A DNA stretch of 64,000 nt from Cercospora beticola. Lineage: Eukaryota > Ascomycota > Dothideomycetes > Mycosphaerellales > Mycosphaerellaceae. The notes beneath the pieces are model-generated. The model was not told where the DNA came from, made no database searches, and worked only from the letters and a program-made list of their open reading frames with translations. Positions 1-9,196 of the stretch are shown here, piece after piece. Positions within the stretch are counted from its first letter, which is position 1. Every line of letters begins with the position of its first letter. The translations under genes and the position numbers were made by a program. The stretch covers positions 3,596,001 to 3,660,000 of the forward strand of contig NC_088935.1 in the NCBI RefSeq assembly GCF_033473495.1, in the 5' to 3' direction.

Positions 1-554
1 CGACGCTGGAGCAGTACCGAGGTGATGGTATAGCGTCGCGAGGTGTGGGTTACGGCATTGATACCATCCGAGTCGATGGAAATGACATCTTCGCCGTTCG
101 AAAGGTAACGCAAATGGCCCGTGAGCTGGCGCTTCAAGATGGTGGCAGGCCAGTCTTGATAGAAGCAATGAGCTACCGAGTTTCACATCACAGCACTTCG
201 GATGACTCCTTTGCTTATCGCGCAAAAGTGGAAGTGGAGGATTGGAAGCGACGAGACAATCCGATCACCCGGCTGCGAAAGTGGATGGAAGGTAAAGGCA
301 TCTGGGACGAGGAGAAAGAGAAAGAGTTGCGTACCGCAACGAGGAAAAATGTTTTGACCGCCTATCGCAAAGCAGAAAAGGAGAAGAAGCCTGCACTTGG
401 CTCACTTCTCAGCGATGTGTATGCGGAGCCCACAGCGGAATTGAAGGAACAGGCGGCATCGTTGAAGCGAGTGATTGAAAAGTACCCCAACGAGTATGAT
501 GTGTCTGAGTACGACGGCGGCCTTGAAGGCTTGAAATTAGAGCGGACAAAATAA
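1..554 (+). CDS. Branched-chain 2-oxoacid dehydrogenase E1 subunit alpha, 3' part
   Basis: This is the C-terminal 183 or so residues of the thiamine-diphosphate-dependent E1 alpha subunit (2-oxoisovalerate dehydrogenase). The enzyme decarboxylates the 2-oxoacids of Leu, Ile and Val in the mitochondrial matrix. The frame is open from the left edge (codons from base 3) to a TAA at 552-554, so the gene starts outside the window. The family block EQYRGDGIASRGVGYGID leads into the IRVDGNDIFAV and EAMSYRVSHHSTSDDS segments typical of this subunit. The last contains the His-Ser-Thr-Ser-Asp-Asp stretch that in BCKDHA carries the regulatory phospho-serines. The pyruvate dehydrogenase E1 alpha family is the main alternative, but the HHSTSDDS block fits BCKDHA better. 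The gene ends exactly where the convergent MAK5 gene ends. Its beta partner lies at 34101-35279. Confidence 0.93.
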   Translation, partial: TLEQYRGDGIASRGVGYGIDTIRVDGNDIFAVRKVTQMARELALQDGGRPVLIEAMSYRVSHHSTSDDSFAYRAKVEVEDWKRRDNPITRLRKWMEGKGIWDEEKEKELRTATRKNVLTAYRKAEKEKKPALGSLLSDVYAEPTAELKEQAASLKRVIEKYPNEYDVSEYDGGLEGLKLERTK

Positions 555-2855
555 TCAGAGATCATCAAAGCCAAGCTGGCCAACAGTGCCCAAGAAACCT
601 CCTGTACCCGTCTGCTCAGCATCCTGTTGATGAAGTAATGCGTCCACGTCGACGTTTCCCGATGTCAAATACTTTTCACTCACGCCGACATTGACTCGTT
701 GCTTGAGAAGAGCTTTCAATTCCGCCTTCATAGCACCCATCTCGGCTCTTGACATTTGCGATGCTTCCTTTTCCTTCTTCTTGCGCCCAGCTCCACGACC
801 GTGTCGACCAGGAGCTTCCCTTTCGAGCTCCTCACTGTCGTAGTCCACGCCAAGATCTTCAGCCGCCTCACGCATGAAGTCGTCTTCCTTGTGCGCTTTC
901 TCCTTCGCTATCGTCGCATCGGCGATCTTCTTCGCAAGAGTCAGTCTATCCTTCAAGCGAGACACAATCCGGCGATCGATGTCGAGTGTGCGAATGTAGT
1001 ATCCTTGCTTCGCTGCATCCGATCCATTCTTCTCAGCAGCAATAGCTGAATGCGCATGGACTTTGGCAATCAGCCTTCGCACACCTGCGACTTCCTCGGG
1101 GCCACAGATGAGCACTGATGAGCCTTGCTGGCCAGCACGAGCTGTTCTTCCCGATCGGTGGACGTATGTGTCTGCTGCGCGCGGCAGGTGGTAGTGAACG
1201 ACCAGATCAATGCTTGGAATATCTAATCCGCGTGCAGCGACATCTGTCGCAATCAGAATTGCGGGAGAGGTCCTACCCGCAGCGTTCTTGCCACTGAAGC
1301 GTTCGACAGAGCGCAATCGAGCCTTTTGTGCCATGCCAGAATGTAGCGCTATGGCGTTGAGGTTTAGATTCTGTAGCAGCGGCGTTATGCGACGGACTGC
1401 ACTGATGGAGTTTGTGAAGACGATTGTGCGTTGCGTTGAGTACAACAGGAGCAGAGCGTAAAGATAGAGATCCTTCTCGGTGCCAGAGCATTCGATCAAG
1501 CCCTCCTTTAGACCTGTAGCCAGCTGATTGACGGGGTTCATGTCGATGAACTTGGGCGCTTCTTCTCGGAAGTTGAGTTTCGAGAGCAGATATTCCATAG
1601 ACTGTGCGTTGCTTAGAAGGCTGTCATTGTGACTGACCTTGCCAACGAGCTTTCTCTGTAAGGCACGATCAAATGTTGCAGAGAAAACGAGGGTTTGGCG
1701 CTGCACAGCCTTCTTCGTGCTCGGCTTCGTCTTCACTGCCGTAGCTTCGTCTGTTTCGTCTTCTTCGTCTCGATCTTCCTCGCGATCAAGAGTGTTCAGA
1801 ATCTCCTCGACCTCTTTGAAATGGCCCTCGCTGAGCAGTCTGTCCGCTTCATCGATGACCAAGAAGTCGATTTTCTGCAAGGCTGCGGCAACTCCTTGAC
1901 CGTCGCTGATTACCTCCCACAGGCGTCCAGGAGTACCGATTACCACATGTGCATCTTTGAGCAATCGTTGCTGCTTATGCACCGATAGACCTCCCGTCAA
2001 TGTGGCAAGGCGCGGTTTGTCGCTCGATAGGCCATCAAAGAGAGCGCTGAGGTGGTTATTGAGCTGATGTGCCAGTTCTCGAGTTGGTGAGAGAATCAAT
2101 GCTAGAGGTGTTGAACTGCCCCTATTCGACTTGCGTTGCTGAGCTGTCTCGAGAAATCTCTCCAAGATTGGGATGCCAAAGGCCAGCGTCTTTCCCGACC
2201 CCGTTGAAGCTTTTCCAACTACGTCGTGGCCCGCGAGGATCTCTGGGATAACACCTTCTTGAATGGCGGTGGGTTTTCCGAAGCCCAACTTTGATAGCGA
2301 GGCCATAGTGTCTGGGGACAATTTCAGCTTTCTCCATTGCGACACATCTGTCGTTGCCTCTTCTCCGTCTTCGGGCAGACTCGCGAATGTAGCACTTATG
2401 GCAGAATCAGCAACCGGTGCTGGCGTCACTTTGCTCTTAGGCGCCGCCTTTTTCGTTGCCTTGGCAGCAGGCGCCTTTGCTTCGGTCTTGGCAGCAGGCT
2501 GCTCTTCATCTTCGAAGCCAGCCCAGGATTCCGCACCATCGCTATCGTCGTTCCCATGCTCTGAATCCGCGTTGGCCGTAGATAGGAAAGCCAGTGTGCC
2601 GGTGGTCCCGTCTCTAGTGACCTCGACATCTTCGATTTCTTCGAGGCCAAAAAATCCTTCGTAGTCGTCCATGCGATCCGGAAGTGACACGGGCTTCCAT
2701 TTTAGGGAGTCCAGAGTGACCTTTCGTTTTGTTGCGGCTGCAGGTTTCTTCTGAATTTGCGACGTGGCGGCCTTGTCCTCGGTAGAAAGCTTCTGTCTTT
2801 TTCGCGCCTTCATGGCTGCGACCTTTGGCGGCAGAGGACGCTTCGTTTCGGCCAT
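555..2855 (-). CDS. MAK5: ATP-dependent RNA helicase MAK5 (DDX24 family)
   Basis: A 766-residue DEAD-box RNA helicase of the nucleolar MAK5 type, which acts in 60S ribosome biogenesis. It is a single exon. An upstream in-frame ATG exists (2939), but the basic start MAETKRPLPPKVAAMKARKRQK at 2855 is the usual family N-terminus, so I chose it. The WKPV..P and DDYEGFFGLEEIEDVEV blocks (about residues 53-79) are MAK5-specific. Next come an acidic/Lys-Ala linker, the Q motif region (GFGKPTAIQ, about 191-199), Walker A ASTGSGKT (216-223), PTREL, GTPGR, DEAD (335-338), an acidic insert (about 359-372), SATF, and in domain 2 ATDVAARGLD and HRSGRTARAG. The basic C-terminal tail contains GRHGRGAGRKKKEKE. 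Its stop codon (555-557) directly abuts the stop of the E1 alpha gene. Confidence 0.95.
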   Translation of the reverse strand: MAETKRPLPPKVAAMKARKRQKLSTEDKAATSQIQKKPAAATKRKVTLDSLKWKPVSLPDRMDDYEGFFGLEEIEDVEVTRDGTTGTLAFLSTANADSEHGNDDSDGAESWAGFEDEEQPAAKTEAKAPAAKATKKAAPKSKVTPAPVADSAISATFASLPEDGEEATTDVSQWRKLKLSPDTMASLSKLGFGKPTAIQEGVIPEILAGHDVVGKASTGSGKTLAFGIPILERFLETAQQRKSNRGSSTPLALILSPTRELAHQLNNHLSALFDGLSSDKPRLATLTGGLSVHKQQRLLKDAHVVIGTPGRLWEVISDGQGVAAALQKIDFLVIDEADRLLSEGHFKEVEEILNTLDREEDRDEEDETDEATAVKTKPSTKKAVQRQTLVFSATFDRALQRKLVGKVSHNDSLLSNAQSMEYLLSKLNFREEAPKFIDMNPVNQLATGLKEGLIECSGTEKDLYLYALLLLYSTQRTIVFTNSISAVRRITPLLQNLNLNAIALHSGMAQKARLRSVERFSGKNAAGRTSPAILIATDVAARGLDIPSIDLVVHYHLPRAADTYVHRSGRTARAGQQGSSVLICGPEEVAGVRRLIAKVHAHSAIAAEKNGSDAAKQGYYIRTLDIDRRIVSRLKDRLTLAKKIADATIAKEKAHKEDDFMREAAEDLGVDYDSEELEREAPGRHGRGAGRKKKEKEASQMSRAEMGAMKAELKALLKQRVNVGVSEKYLTSGNVDVDALLHQQDAEQTGTGGFLGTVGQLGFDDL

Positions 2856-3182
2856 GTTGTCGTGCCTGCAGATTTTCAAGGTTTTCGCCGCAAGATGAAG
2901 ATGTTGCGGAGTGGCACTGAATTGATTCGAGCCCATCAAATTACGTCAAATTTTCGACGCGCGTTGCCACCGCGCACCAGCCTGCCTGGCAAGTTGCGCT
3001 TCCCTCACGACCTCGCTCAAGTTCAACTTCGCTGGCAGGTGTGAAGAAGTCATGAGGTCGTCCGGTCAGCGCGTGCAGGCACCAGATGCGCGCCGAGCGT
3101 GAGCCATCGGTGCGCGCTCTGTACTTTGCTACTTCATCGCGTCCGTCAGGCAGAACTGACACTGTTCACGTCCGCCACCACC
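2856..3182. other. Divergent spacer between MAK5 and the HECT ligase
   Basis: These 327 bases separate two head-to-head starts, so both promoters and 5' leaders must lie here. Apart from the TTACGTCA motif I see no TATA box, repeat or RNA gene. The small open frames crossing it have no protein-like character. Confidence 0.6.
2941..2948. promoter_or_regulatory. CRE/ATF-like motif TTACGTCA upstream of MAK5
   Basis: An 8-base TTACGTCA sits 86 bases upstream of the chosen MAK5 start, in the divergent spacer toward the HECT gene. It is one base from the palindromic bZIP (ATF/CREB) site. Function is inferred from the motif alone, and one such match can occur by chance. Confidence 0.25.
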
Positions 3183-5818
3183 ATGACTTCTCACCCCAAC
3201 GAGCATCCCAGCGTGCAAGGCGTCGAGGCTGCGCGAGAGCTCATATCGCGGTGAGCCTGACGTGCTCGTAGGTGGCTCGCTGCAGCTAATCCTGACTGTG
3301 TCGCAGGTATGAAGCACAGTTGCTGACCGGCTGCGGCTATGAGCGCTGCACTGAGATTCTCTGCCACACCGGGAGTTTAAATACAAGCGCGCAGCCGATA
3401 CGCAAGTATACCGCACGATCGGCCAAAGCAATTGCCATGGCAGTCTGCTCTGGCCCCAAACCGCGTGCTCATCTATGTCCTCACTACATGTCCACCACGA
3501 GTGGGAAGCAGCCTGCCGCAGCGCAACCACGCGATCCATCGGCATTGATGCAATTGATGGCTGACACTAATGCCCGTACTTCCATGAATGCCAGCTCAAG
3601 AACTGGTAGAGGGGATTTGTCGACGTTGCATCGACAATTGGATCCCTTGATCTCCGGGGCCTCTGTGGGCAGTGACGACGAGTTTATGGACAAGCTGCTG
3701 CCGTGCATAGACAATCTACTCAACTTGATTCCGGCGCACAGAACGGCCCTATGGGAGATGATCGATCGCGAAATTGTGAGTAAAGGATTTTCGTGTCCTG
3801 TCAGGAAGGAGACAAAGCCGGCCGATGAGAACTGGAATGCATGGGTTGCCATTCTGGACTTCCTAGACAACGAAGCACATCTGAGACTCTTGCGACGGAC
3901 GCTTCTAGCCATTGGCCACAGATTACGTTCAAGCTATGCGCTGAAAGAGAGCCAGTCGTGCAACGACAGCGTCTTCATCCCCAAATTCACAGTCTTGCTG
4001 ATGGACAAGATCCAAGAACACGCATCTTCGCCGCTGAGTGTGATAGTATGGTTAAAGAGCATGTTCGCGCGAGCATGGGACGGTTCGCAACTCCTATCTT
4101 CTGGCTCCGTGGCTCACGCAATACTGGAGATCCTGGACAGATTGAACATTTATTGCGCAAATGTCTCTCGAGACGTATTCCAGATGCCATTCGTGTGCAT
4201 GCGTGTTCCAGAGCTGGATATGGCAGAGTCATTCCGTTCTCACGCTCCAGATGCTGGGCAGCATATACTCTACTACCAGTATCTCTTCTCGCCCTCTCAA
4301 CTCATCTTATGCTTCCGAGCGGTCAATCTGCTGGCAATGAGGTAATTGTGACTTGGACTCTGAGTTGAACCCTGCTGAGCAATCATAGCCGGGCCAATGC
4401 TCAAGTGGCGCAATCGAGCGACTTCCGACGGCGTTATAGCAGGAACCGTAGCCTTGAATTGGACAGCCAATCAGCACAGCTTCAACACCAGGAAGAACGC
4501 TATCTGCTGCTCTATATCAGCCGTGAGGATATGATTAAGGATACGTTCAATCAGTTATGGCAACGAAGGACGGATGAGATGCAACGGCCCTTGCGAGTCA
4601 GAATGGGAGCTGATGAGCTCGACATTGGGCATGATCTTGGGTATGGTTGTTCGTTGTTTTGTATCGTGCCATTGAGCTGACACGTGGGAAGGGGCGTACA
4701 GATTGAGTTCTTCAATATGATTTGCAAGCACATTTTTGCTGAAGAAGCACGTAGGTGCTCGTGGTATACATTCGAAGCACGGAATCTGCTGATTTTGATT
4801 AGAGATGTTCACCACCGACCCTCAGACGGGATTGAGTTTCTTCAGGGCTGGTGGTCTTCAGCCTACATACATGTTCGAGTTGTTTGGACTGCTGATGGCT
4901 TTGGCGATCTACAATGGCATCACGCTGCCCGTGCGACTACCTTCAATGTTTTACAACACTTTGTGTGGCAGCGAACACGACCTCATGCTGGCACACGATC
5001 CGTTGATCATGATTCAAGACGCATGGCCGACGGTTGCTCGATCCTTGCGGAGTCTGCGGACAGAATACGTCGAAGATCTGGAATTTATATTCCCCTTGGA
5101 GGCCAACGGCATACGGCTGTCCTGCCTGCCTCTCACACGCGAGCCGAGATCATCTTTGCAAGATCGATTGGAATTGAGAGTCGTGAGCTCTTCACTTTCG
5201 TCCAGTAGTTCAGCGAGACCACCTGTCGACATGAGCCAGCTAAGAGATGCATGGCCAGGTTGGGATATTGTAGAGTCTGAGGAAAACCCTGAGCCTGTCA
5301 CGCCGGAAAACATTGAGCGATACCTGGCTGCATACTCGACCTGGTTGTGCTATCACTCAGTTCGACCTCAGGTCCAAGCATTCGCGCACGGCTTTCGAAC
5401 GAGTCAACTCCTCAATCGCAGTACTCTGTCGATATTAGGCCCTTCGCTGCTTAAGTCATACGTGGAAGGCACAGACGTATTAGACATCGCAGACCTTAAG
5501 GCAGCCGCGCGCTACGATGGATACGACGAGAGACTGAAATACATACAAGCATTCTGGCGCATTGTCGCCGCTTGGCCACAGGAGAAGCAGAAGCTGCTGC
5601 TGAAGTTTGTCACGGCAGCCGAGAGGATACCAATTGGTGGAGCTGGTCATTTGACTTTCATCATCAAAAGATCGCAACCCAATGACCCAAATGCTCTACC
5701 AACCAGTTCAACTTGCTTCGGAACATTGATGTTGCCACGCTATCAGAGCCACGAGATCTTAGCAACAAAATTGGATATCGCACTCAAGTTTGGGGCAGAA
5801 GGGTTCGGGACAGGATAA
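3183..5818 (+). CDS. HECT-type E3 ubiquitin ligase with AZUL-like N-terminus (UBE3A/Hul4-like)
   Basis: A predicted 809-residue ubiquitin ligase. Exons are 3183-3250, 3307-4341, 4389-4640, 4692-4750 and 4803-5818; all junctions are GT-AG and keep frame. Residues of about 23-85 are rich in Cys and His (LLTGCGYERCTEILC, then AMAVCSGPKPRAHLCPH) and resemble the AZUL zinc module of Ube3a. A helical middle region follows. The HECT domain begins near LRVRMGADELDIGHDLGG and runs to the C-terminus. The catalytic cysteine is C776 in TSSTCFGTLMLP, which sits as expected about 33 residues from the end. HECT enzymes form a thioester with ubiquitin before passing it to a substrate. There are no WW or C2 domains, so this is not the Rsp5/HulA enzyme that binds PPxY arrestins. 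The exact orthology (Hul4 or UBE3A-like) is uncertain; the class is not. Confidence 0.9.
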
Positions 5819-6032
5819 TGTCGAACTTTCACATATTAACCATATCGGTCGCAGTGGCGTACGTACTTCTAGGTCTGTCAGAGCTGTGTTGCCCGCGAAT
5901 ACCTGGGTCACTATGGGCATGATCCCCTACATGGTTCGAGCGGGCTGCACCTTTGGACTGTCACCTGTGTAGCTATACCGACATTTCCAAGATATCAGAA
6001 GACAGTAGCACCACCTGAAGGAACAGTCAGCA

Positions 6033-7404
6033 TCAGCTATGAGTAACGGGGCAAGTACTATCAAATAAATTGTACGCACCGTCAATGATGTGGTCAGAAC
6101 CATTGATATAAGTACCTGCGCGACTGGAGTGCGAAATCGTCAGCACAGCTCAAATATCGATCAAGAAATCTGGGTCGTGAGAAATTTACCTTGCAAGCAG
6201 GACACACATTCCGTCAAGCTCTCCCACCGCTCCCATTCTTCCCATGGGATTACGGCTTGCCCAGGTGGCTCTCGCTTCAGCAATGTTGCCGCCACCAGCA
6301 TTGAGAATGGTGTCCATGTATCCCTGGTACACGGAGGATCAGCCTCTCGCCGGCGCTGACACTCGATGGTGAAATGTTGCAATAGCACTCACCGGAGATA
6401 TACTGTTGACTCGGATGCCATCGACTGCCCACTCTGCTGCCAAGGATTTGACCATTGCGACGACGGCAGCTTTCGATACGTTCTGGAATTATCGAATATA
6501 ATGTTAGCGTCTGCCTCAGCGCAGAGTTTGTAGCGATAGCAGAGATGTCTCTGTGCTTGACGCCGACTCCACTTACATAGGACACCTGCGGTTGTGGAAA
6601 GTTGACCCGATGTGCGGAAATTGAAGCTGTGAGTGTAATCGATCCCCCGGACTTCTGAGCTTTCATCTGTCTCGCTGCCGCTTGAGCAACGAGGAACGAA
6701 CCAGTGGTGTTGATGTCAATGGTCTTGCGCCATTGGTCAGGTGTCATTTCGGTGGCGTGGTAGCAGCCTGGCAGGCAGGAAGGTGGAGAACATCAGCTTT
6801 ATTCTCTTGTCAGAATCGTGGAGCTTCGATCGAAACATACCCACGATGCCAGCAAAGCAGAAAACATGGTCGATAGAACCTAGATTCTGCACGACAGTTG
6901 CAGCAGCTTCAGCAATGGCTTCTTCATCTGTTACATCCACTGCGATGCCGAATACTCTTTGCTTGGGAAAGTCGTTGGCCAGAGTCGAGATCGCTTGTTG
7001 AGAGCTGCGGAGGGTTGATTCTAGATCCCAAAGACAGCAACCTGATGCGCCATGCTCGAGGAGAGCTCGAGCGGCAGAGAGGCCTAGTGTGCCGGCGCCT
7101 CCAGTTACTAAAAGAGAGTCAGCTATAGATCAGGCATTCACATCACCTGCAGTTTTCATCCTCACTTATTAGATTGCCCTGCACATTCGAACAAATGTTG
7201 TCTCAGCATATTTCAAGTCTTCATTCAATGACGCGGCGATTGATTGAGTGCACGCACCTCGACTGCGAAGCGTGCCAGTGCTCGTCCTTCGGCGTTCAAA
7301 TAATGTGGCAGTGGAGGTGGTGGTCCTGCTAAAGAGGACTCAGAACCATCCGACAAGGTCATGAAAGGAAGAGTGCGCGAAGTCAACGCATCTCTGTCGG
7401 TCAT
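6033..7404 (-). CDS. Short-chain dehydrogenase/reductase (polyol-dehydrogenase-like)
   Basis: A predicted 310-residue classical SDR split by six introns. Exons in coding order are 7258-7404, 7166-7178 (13 nt), 6841-7107, 6577-6767, 6393-6482, 6190-6323 and 6033-6123. Splicing restores TGGAGTLG (55-62) for NAD(P) binding and the catalytic tetrad N162, S193, Y206 and K210 (YNVSK). The usual NNAG block reads CFAG. The end ISPGYMDT...GSDHIIDGAYNLF matches the family's DGGY-type ending. I therefore read through to the TGA at 6033-6035 rather than use a possible 44-nt intron before it (6036-6079). Among SDRs it looks closest to fungal arabinitol/sorbose-type reductases, but the substrate cannot be told from sequence. 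The N-terminal 49 residues are a non-conserved extension. The gene is convergent with the HECT gene, 214 bases away. Confidence 0.85.
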
Positions 7405-7831
7405 GGTGATGGTGATGGGCCTTGTCGTGAATGCAGCTGTAATAGTGAAGTCCGATTCGATTCTGAGTGTAATGTATCGCTTGACGTGCAACAGCAAGAT
7501 GTGATGCACCAGTACTTAATATCCACATTTGTAGGGCGACAATCGCCCTCTGCAGTTGACAGCCCGCAAGGCTGCGGAAGCCATCAAGGAGGGCAGGTTG
7601 GCCGAGTGGTAGCCGACGCTCGTGTTGTGCTGACTGTCACGGCCTAATGTCGCCCCACGAGAACTTCAAAGAAGTTGCACTGCTGAACTGAGGGGGATCT
7701 CACTGGCTTGGGTAACGCAAACACATTTTCGGCGCCGTGCGGAGATAAGTGGGGGTGTAAACTTTCTGAATGTGTTTGTATCTGTATGTACAGAGGTATT
7801 CCTACAGCCATTGAACCACGTTTCAGACGCT
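7405..7831. other. Intergenic spacer between the SDR gene and complex I 30-kDa subunit
   Basis: These 427 bases form the promoter side of the SDR gene and the 3' side of the complex I gene. No protein-like frame is visible. It holds the tRNA-like A-box fragment at 7592-7610. Confidence 0.5.
7592..7610 (+). other. tRNA-Ser/Leu-like 5' fragment (A box only)
   Basis: The 19 bases GGCAGGTTGGCCGAGTGGT read like the first 19 positions of a fungal tRNA-Ser or tRNA-Leu, including the A-box core TGGCCGAGTGG. The following bases do not form the D stem (GCC would need GGC). I see no B box (GGTTCGANTCC) or 3' acceptor strand in the next 150 bases. It is either a broken tRNA relic or a chance match. A working gene is not supported. 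Confidence 0.3.
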
Positions 7832-8831
7832 TCATTTCTTCTTCTCTTCCTCCTTGGGCGGTTCCGGCTTTGGTGTAGGTAATTTGAACTGCGCGTCATT
7901 AGTTTGCCTTCGACGATGGACTTGAATTCAGCGTCAAGACTCACCGTATCGGGTTTTCGTTCGTGACCGGGTCCAACCTATGCATGTCAGCTATTGCAGC
8001 ACATTGGATATATACATAATGCCTCACCTGCTCCCATGCTGATGAACCTCCCTCAAAATTGCGGAACGCCTGGGTGAGCTCCAAAGGCTCGACCACTATT
8101 CGCTTCTTCTCCTCGTCGTATCTGATCTCAGTGTAGCCGGTCAAGGGGAAATCTTTGCGCAGCGGATGTCCATCAAAGCCGTAGTCGGTCAAAATGCGGC
8201 GGAGATCGGGGTGGTCGACGAAGAACACACCAAACAGATCGTAGACCTCACGCTCGTACCAGTTGGCACCGTCGTAGAGGCTGGTGATGGAGGGTACTGG
8301 GGTCGCTTCGTCGGCATAGGTCTTGACGCGAATGCGGGCGTTGTGGCGAACCGACAGTAGGTTGTACACAACCTCGAAGCGCTGGTCGCGAGTTGGGTAG
8401 TCGACGGCGGTGATATCGGCGATGCAGGTGAACTCGGCGGCGGTGTGATTTTTGAGGAAGGTGAAGGTGGGAATGACGCCGGAAGGTGGGATGTAGATGG
8501 TGAGCTCGTCCTTCCACACCGAGAACTGCTGGATGTACTTGGGCAGGCACGAGATGAGGTACTGTCCGTACGCGTGCAGGCTCTCTGCCTTGGCCTGGTA
8601 CTTGTCCGCCGGGTTGACAATGGGCGCGTGCAGCGTTTCTGCGCTTGGTCGTTGGGCATGGCGCATGTTCGGGAGGTCGCCAATGTTGCCCGCCAGCTCC
8701 TTGGTCCTGCTCGCCGACGTCGCGAAGAGCCGGCGGGCGGCGGTGGAGGTGGTGCTCGTGACGGCGGCGGTGGCATTAGCGGACTGCACCGCGCTCCGCG
8801 CGGAGCGGACAATGCTCGCTCGGGCGGCCAT
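7832..8831 (-). CDS. NADH:ubiquinone oxidoreductase 30-kDa subunit (NDUFS3 family)
   Basis: A 297-residue core subunit of the peripheral arm of mitochondrial complex I. Exons in coding order are 8028-8831, 7945-7977 (33 nt) and 7832-7888. The first 45 or so residues are rich in Ala, Ser and Arg and end in a mitochondrial-cleavage-like RRLFATSA context, as expected for an imported protein. The family signature is intact around residues 190-225 ([37 protein letters not shown]). Splicing of the last two small exons restores the usual ending [14 protein letters not shown]...[22 protein letters not shown]. Without splicing the frame would run on into unrelated residues. It is head to head with NOT4 across 365 bases. 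Confidence 0.96.
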
Positions 8832-9196
8832 GGTGGGACGGACGAGAGGGCAACGAGATATCGCTGTGTCTGCGGATGGAGCACTTGCTCGACGTCAAGT
8901 CTGCTTGGTGCAATGCCGCGGCCCGAGCCGAGCCGAAGAGACAGACAGAAGGCGCGGTCGACGTACCTACGACCACCGCCGACTCTAAACACCTTACACC
9001 TCCTCTCCACGAGCACCACCTCTCCTGTGCGCACACACCCGCGTATTCCTGACCCCCCGCATATTCGTCGACCTGGCCTGGCTTCCGCGCGTTTGCCGTT
9101 TCTGCGCTGCTGGTTCTCGCGCCACTTCTGCATCCCTCACTCCCGACTTGCACCTCCGCGGTCTCGAATCCATCCACACGCGTTCCATCACACATC
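8832..9196. other. Divergent promoter region, complex I 30-kDa subunit / NOT4
   Basis: A 365-base head-to-head spacer, GC-rich near the complex I start and CT-rich toward NOT4 (for example CTAAACACCTTACACCTCCT). The pyrimidine-rich stretch is typical of fungal promoters and transcription start regions. Long open frames cross it on both strands, but they are by-products of the high G+C content. Confidence 0.5.

Noticed and set aside
6036..6079. A last intron in the SDR gene giving a longer C-terminus
   Set aside because: Reading through preserves the family-like DGAY ending and a nearby stop; the spliced version would add about 35 Cys-rich residues with no family support.
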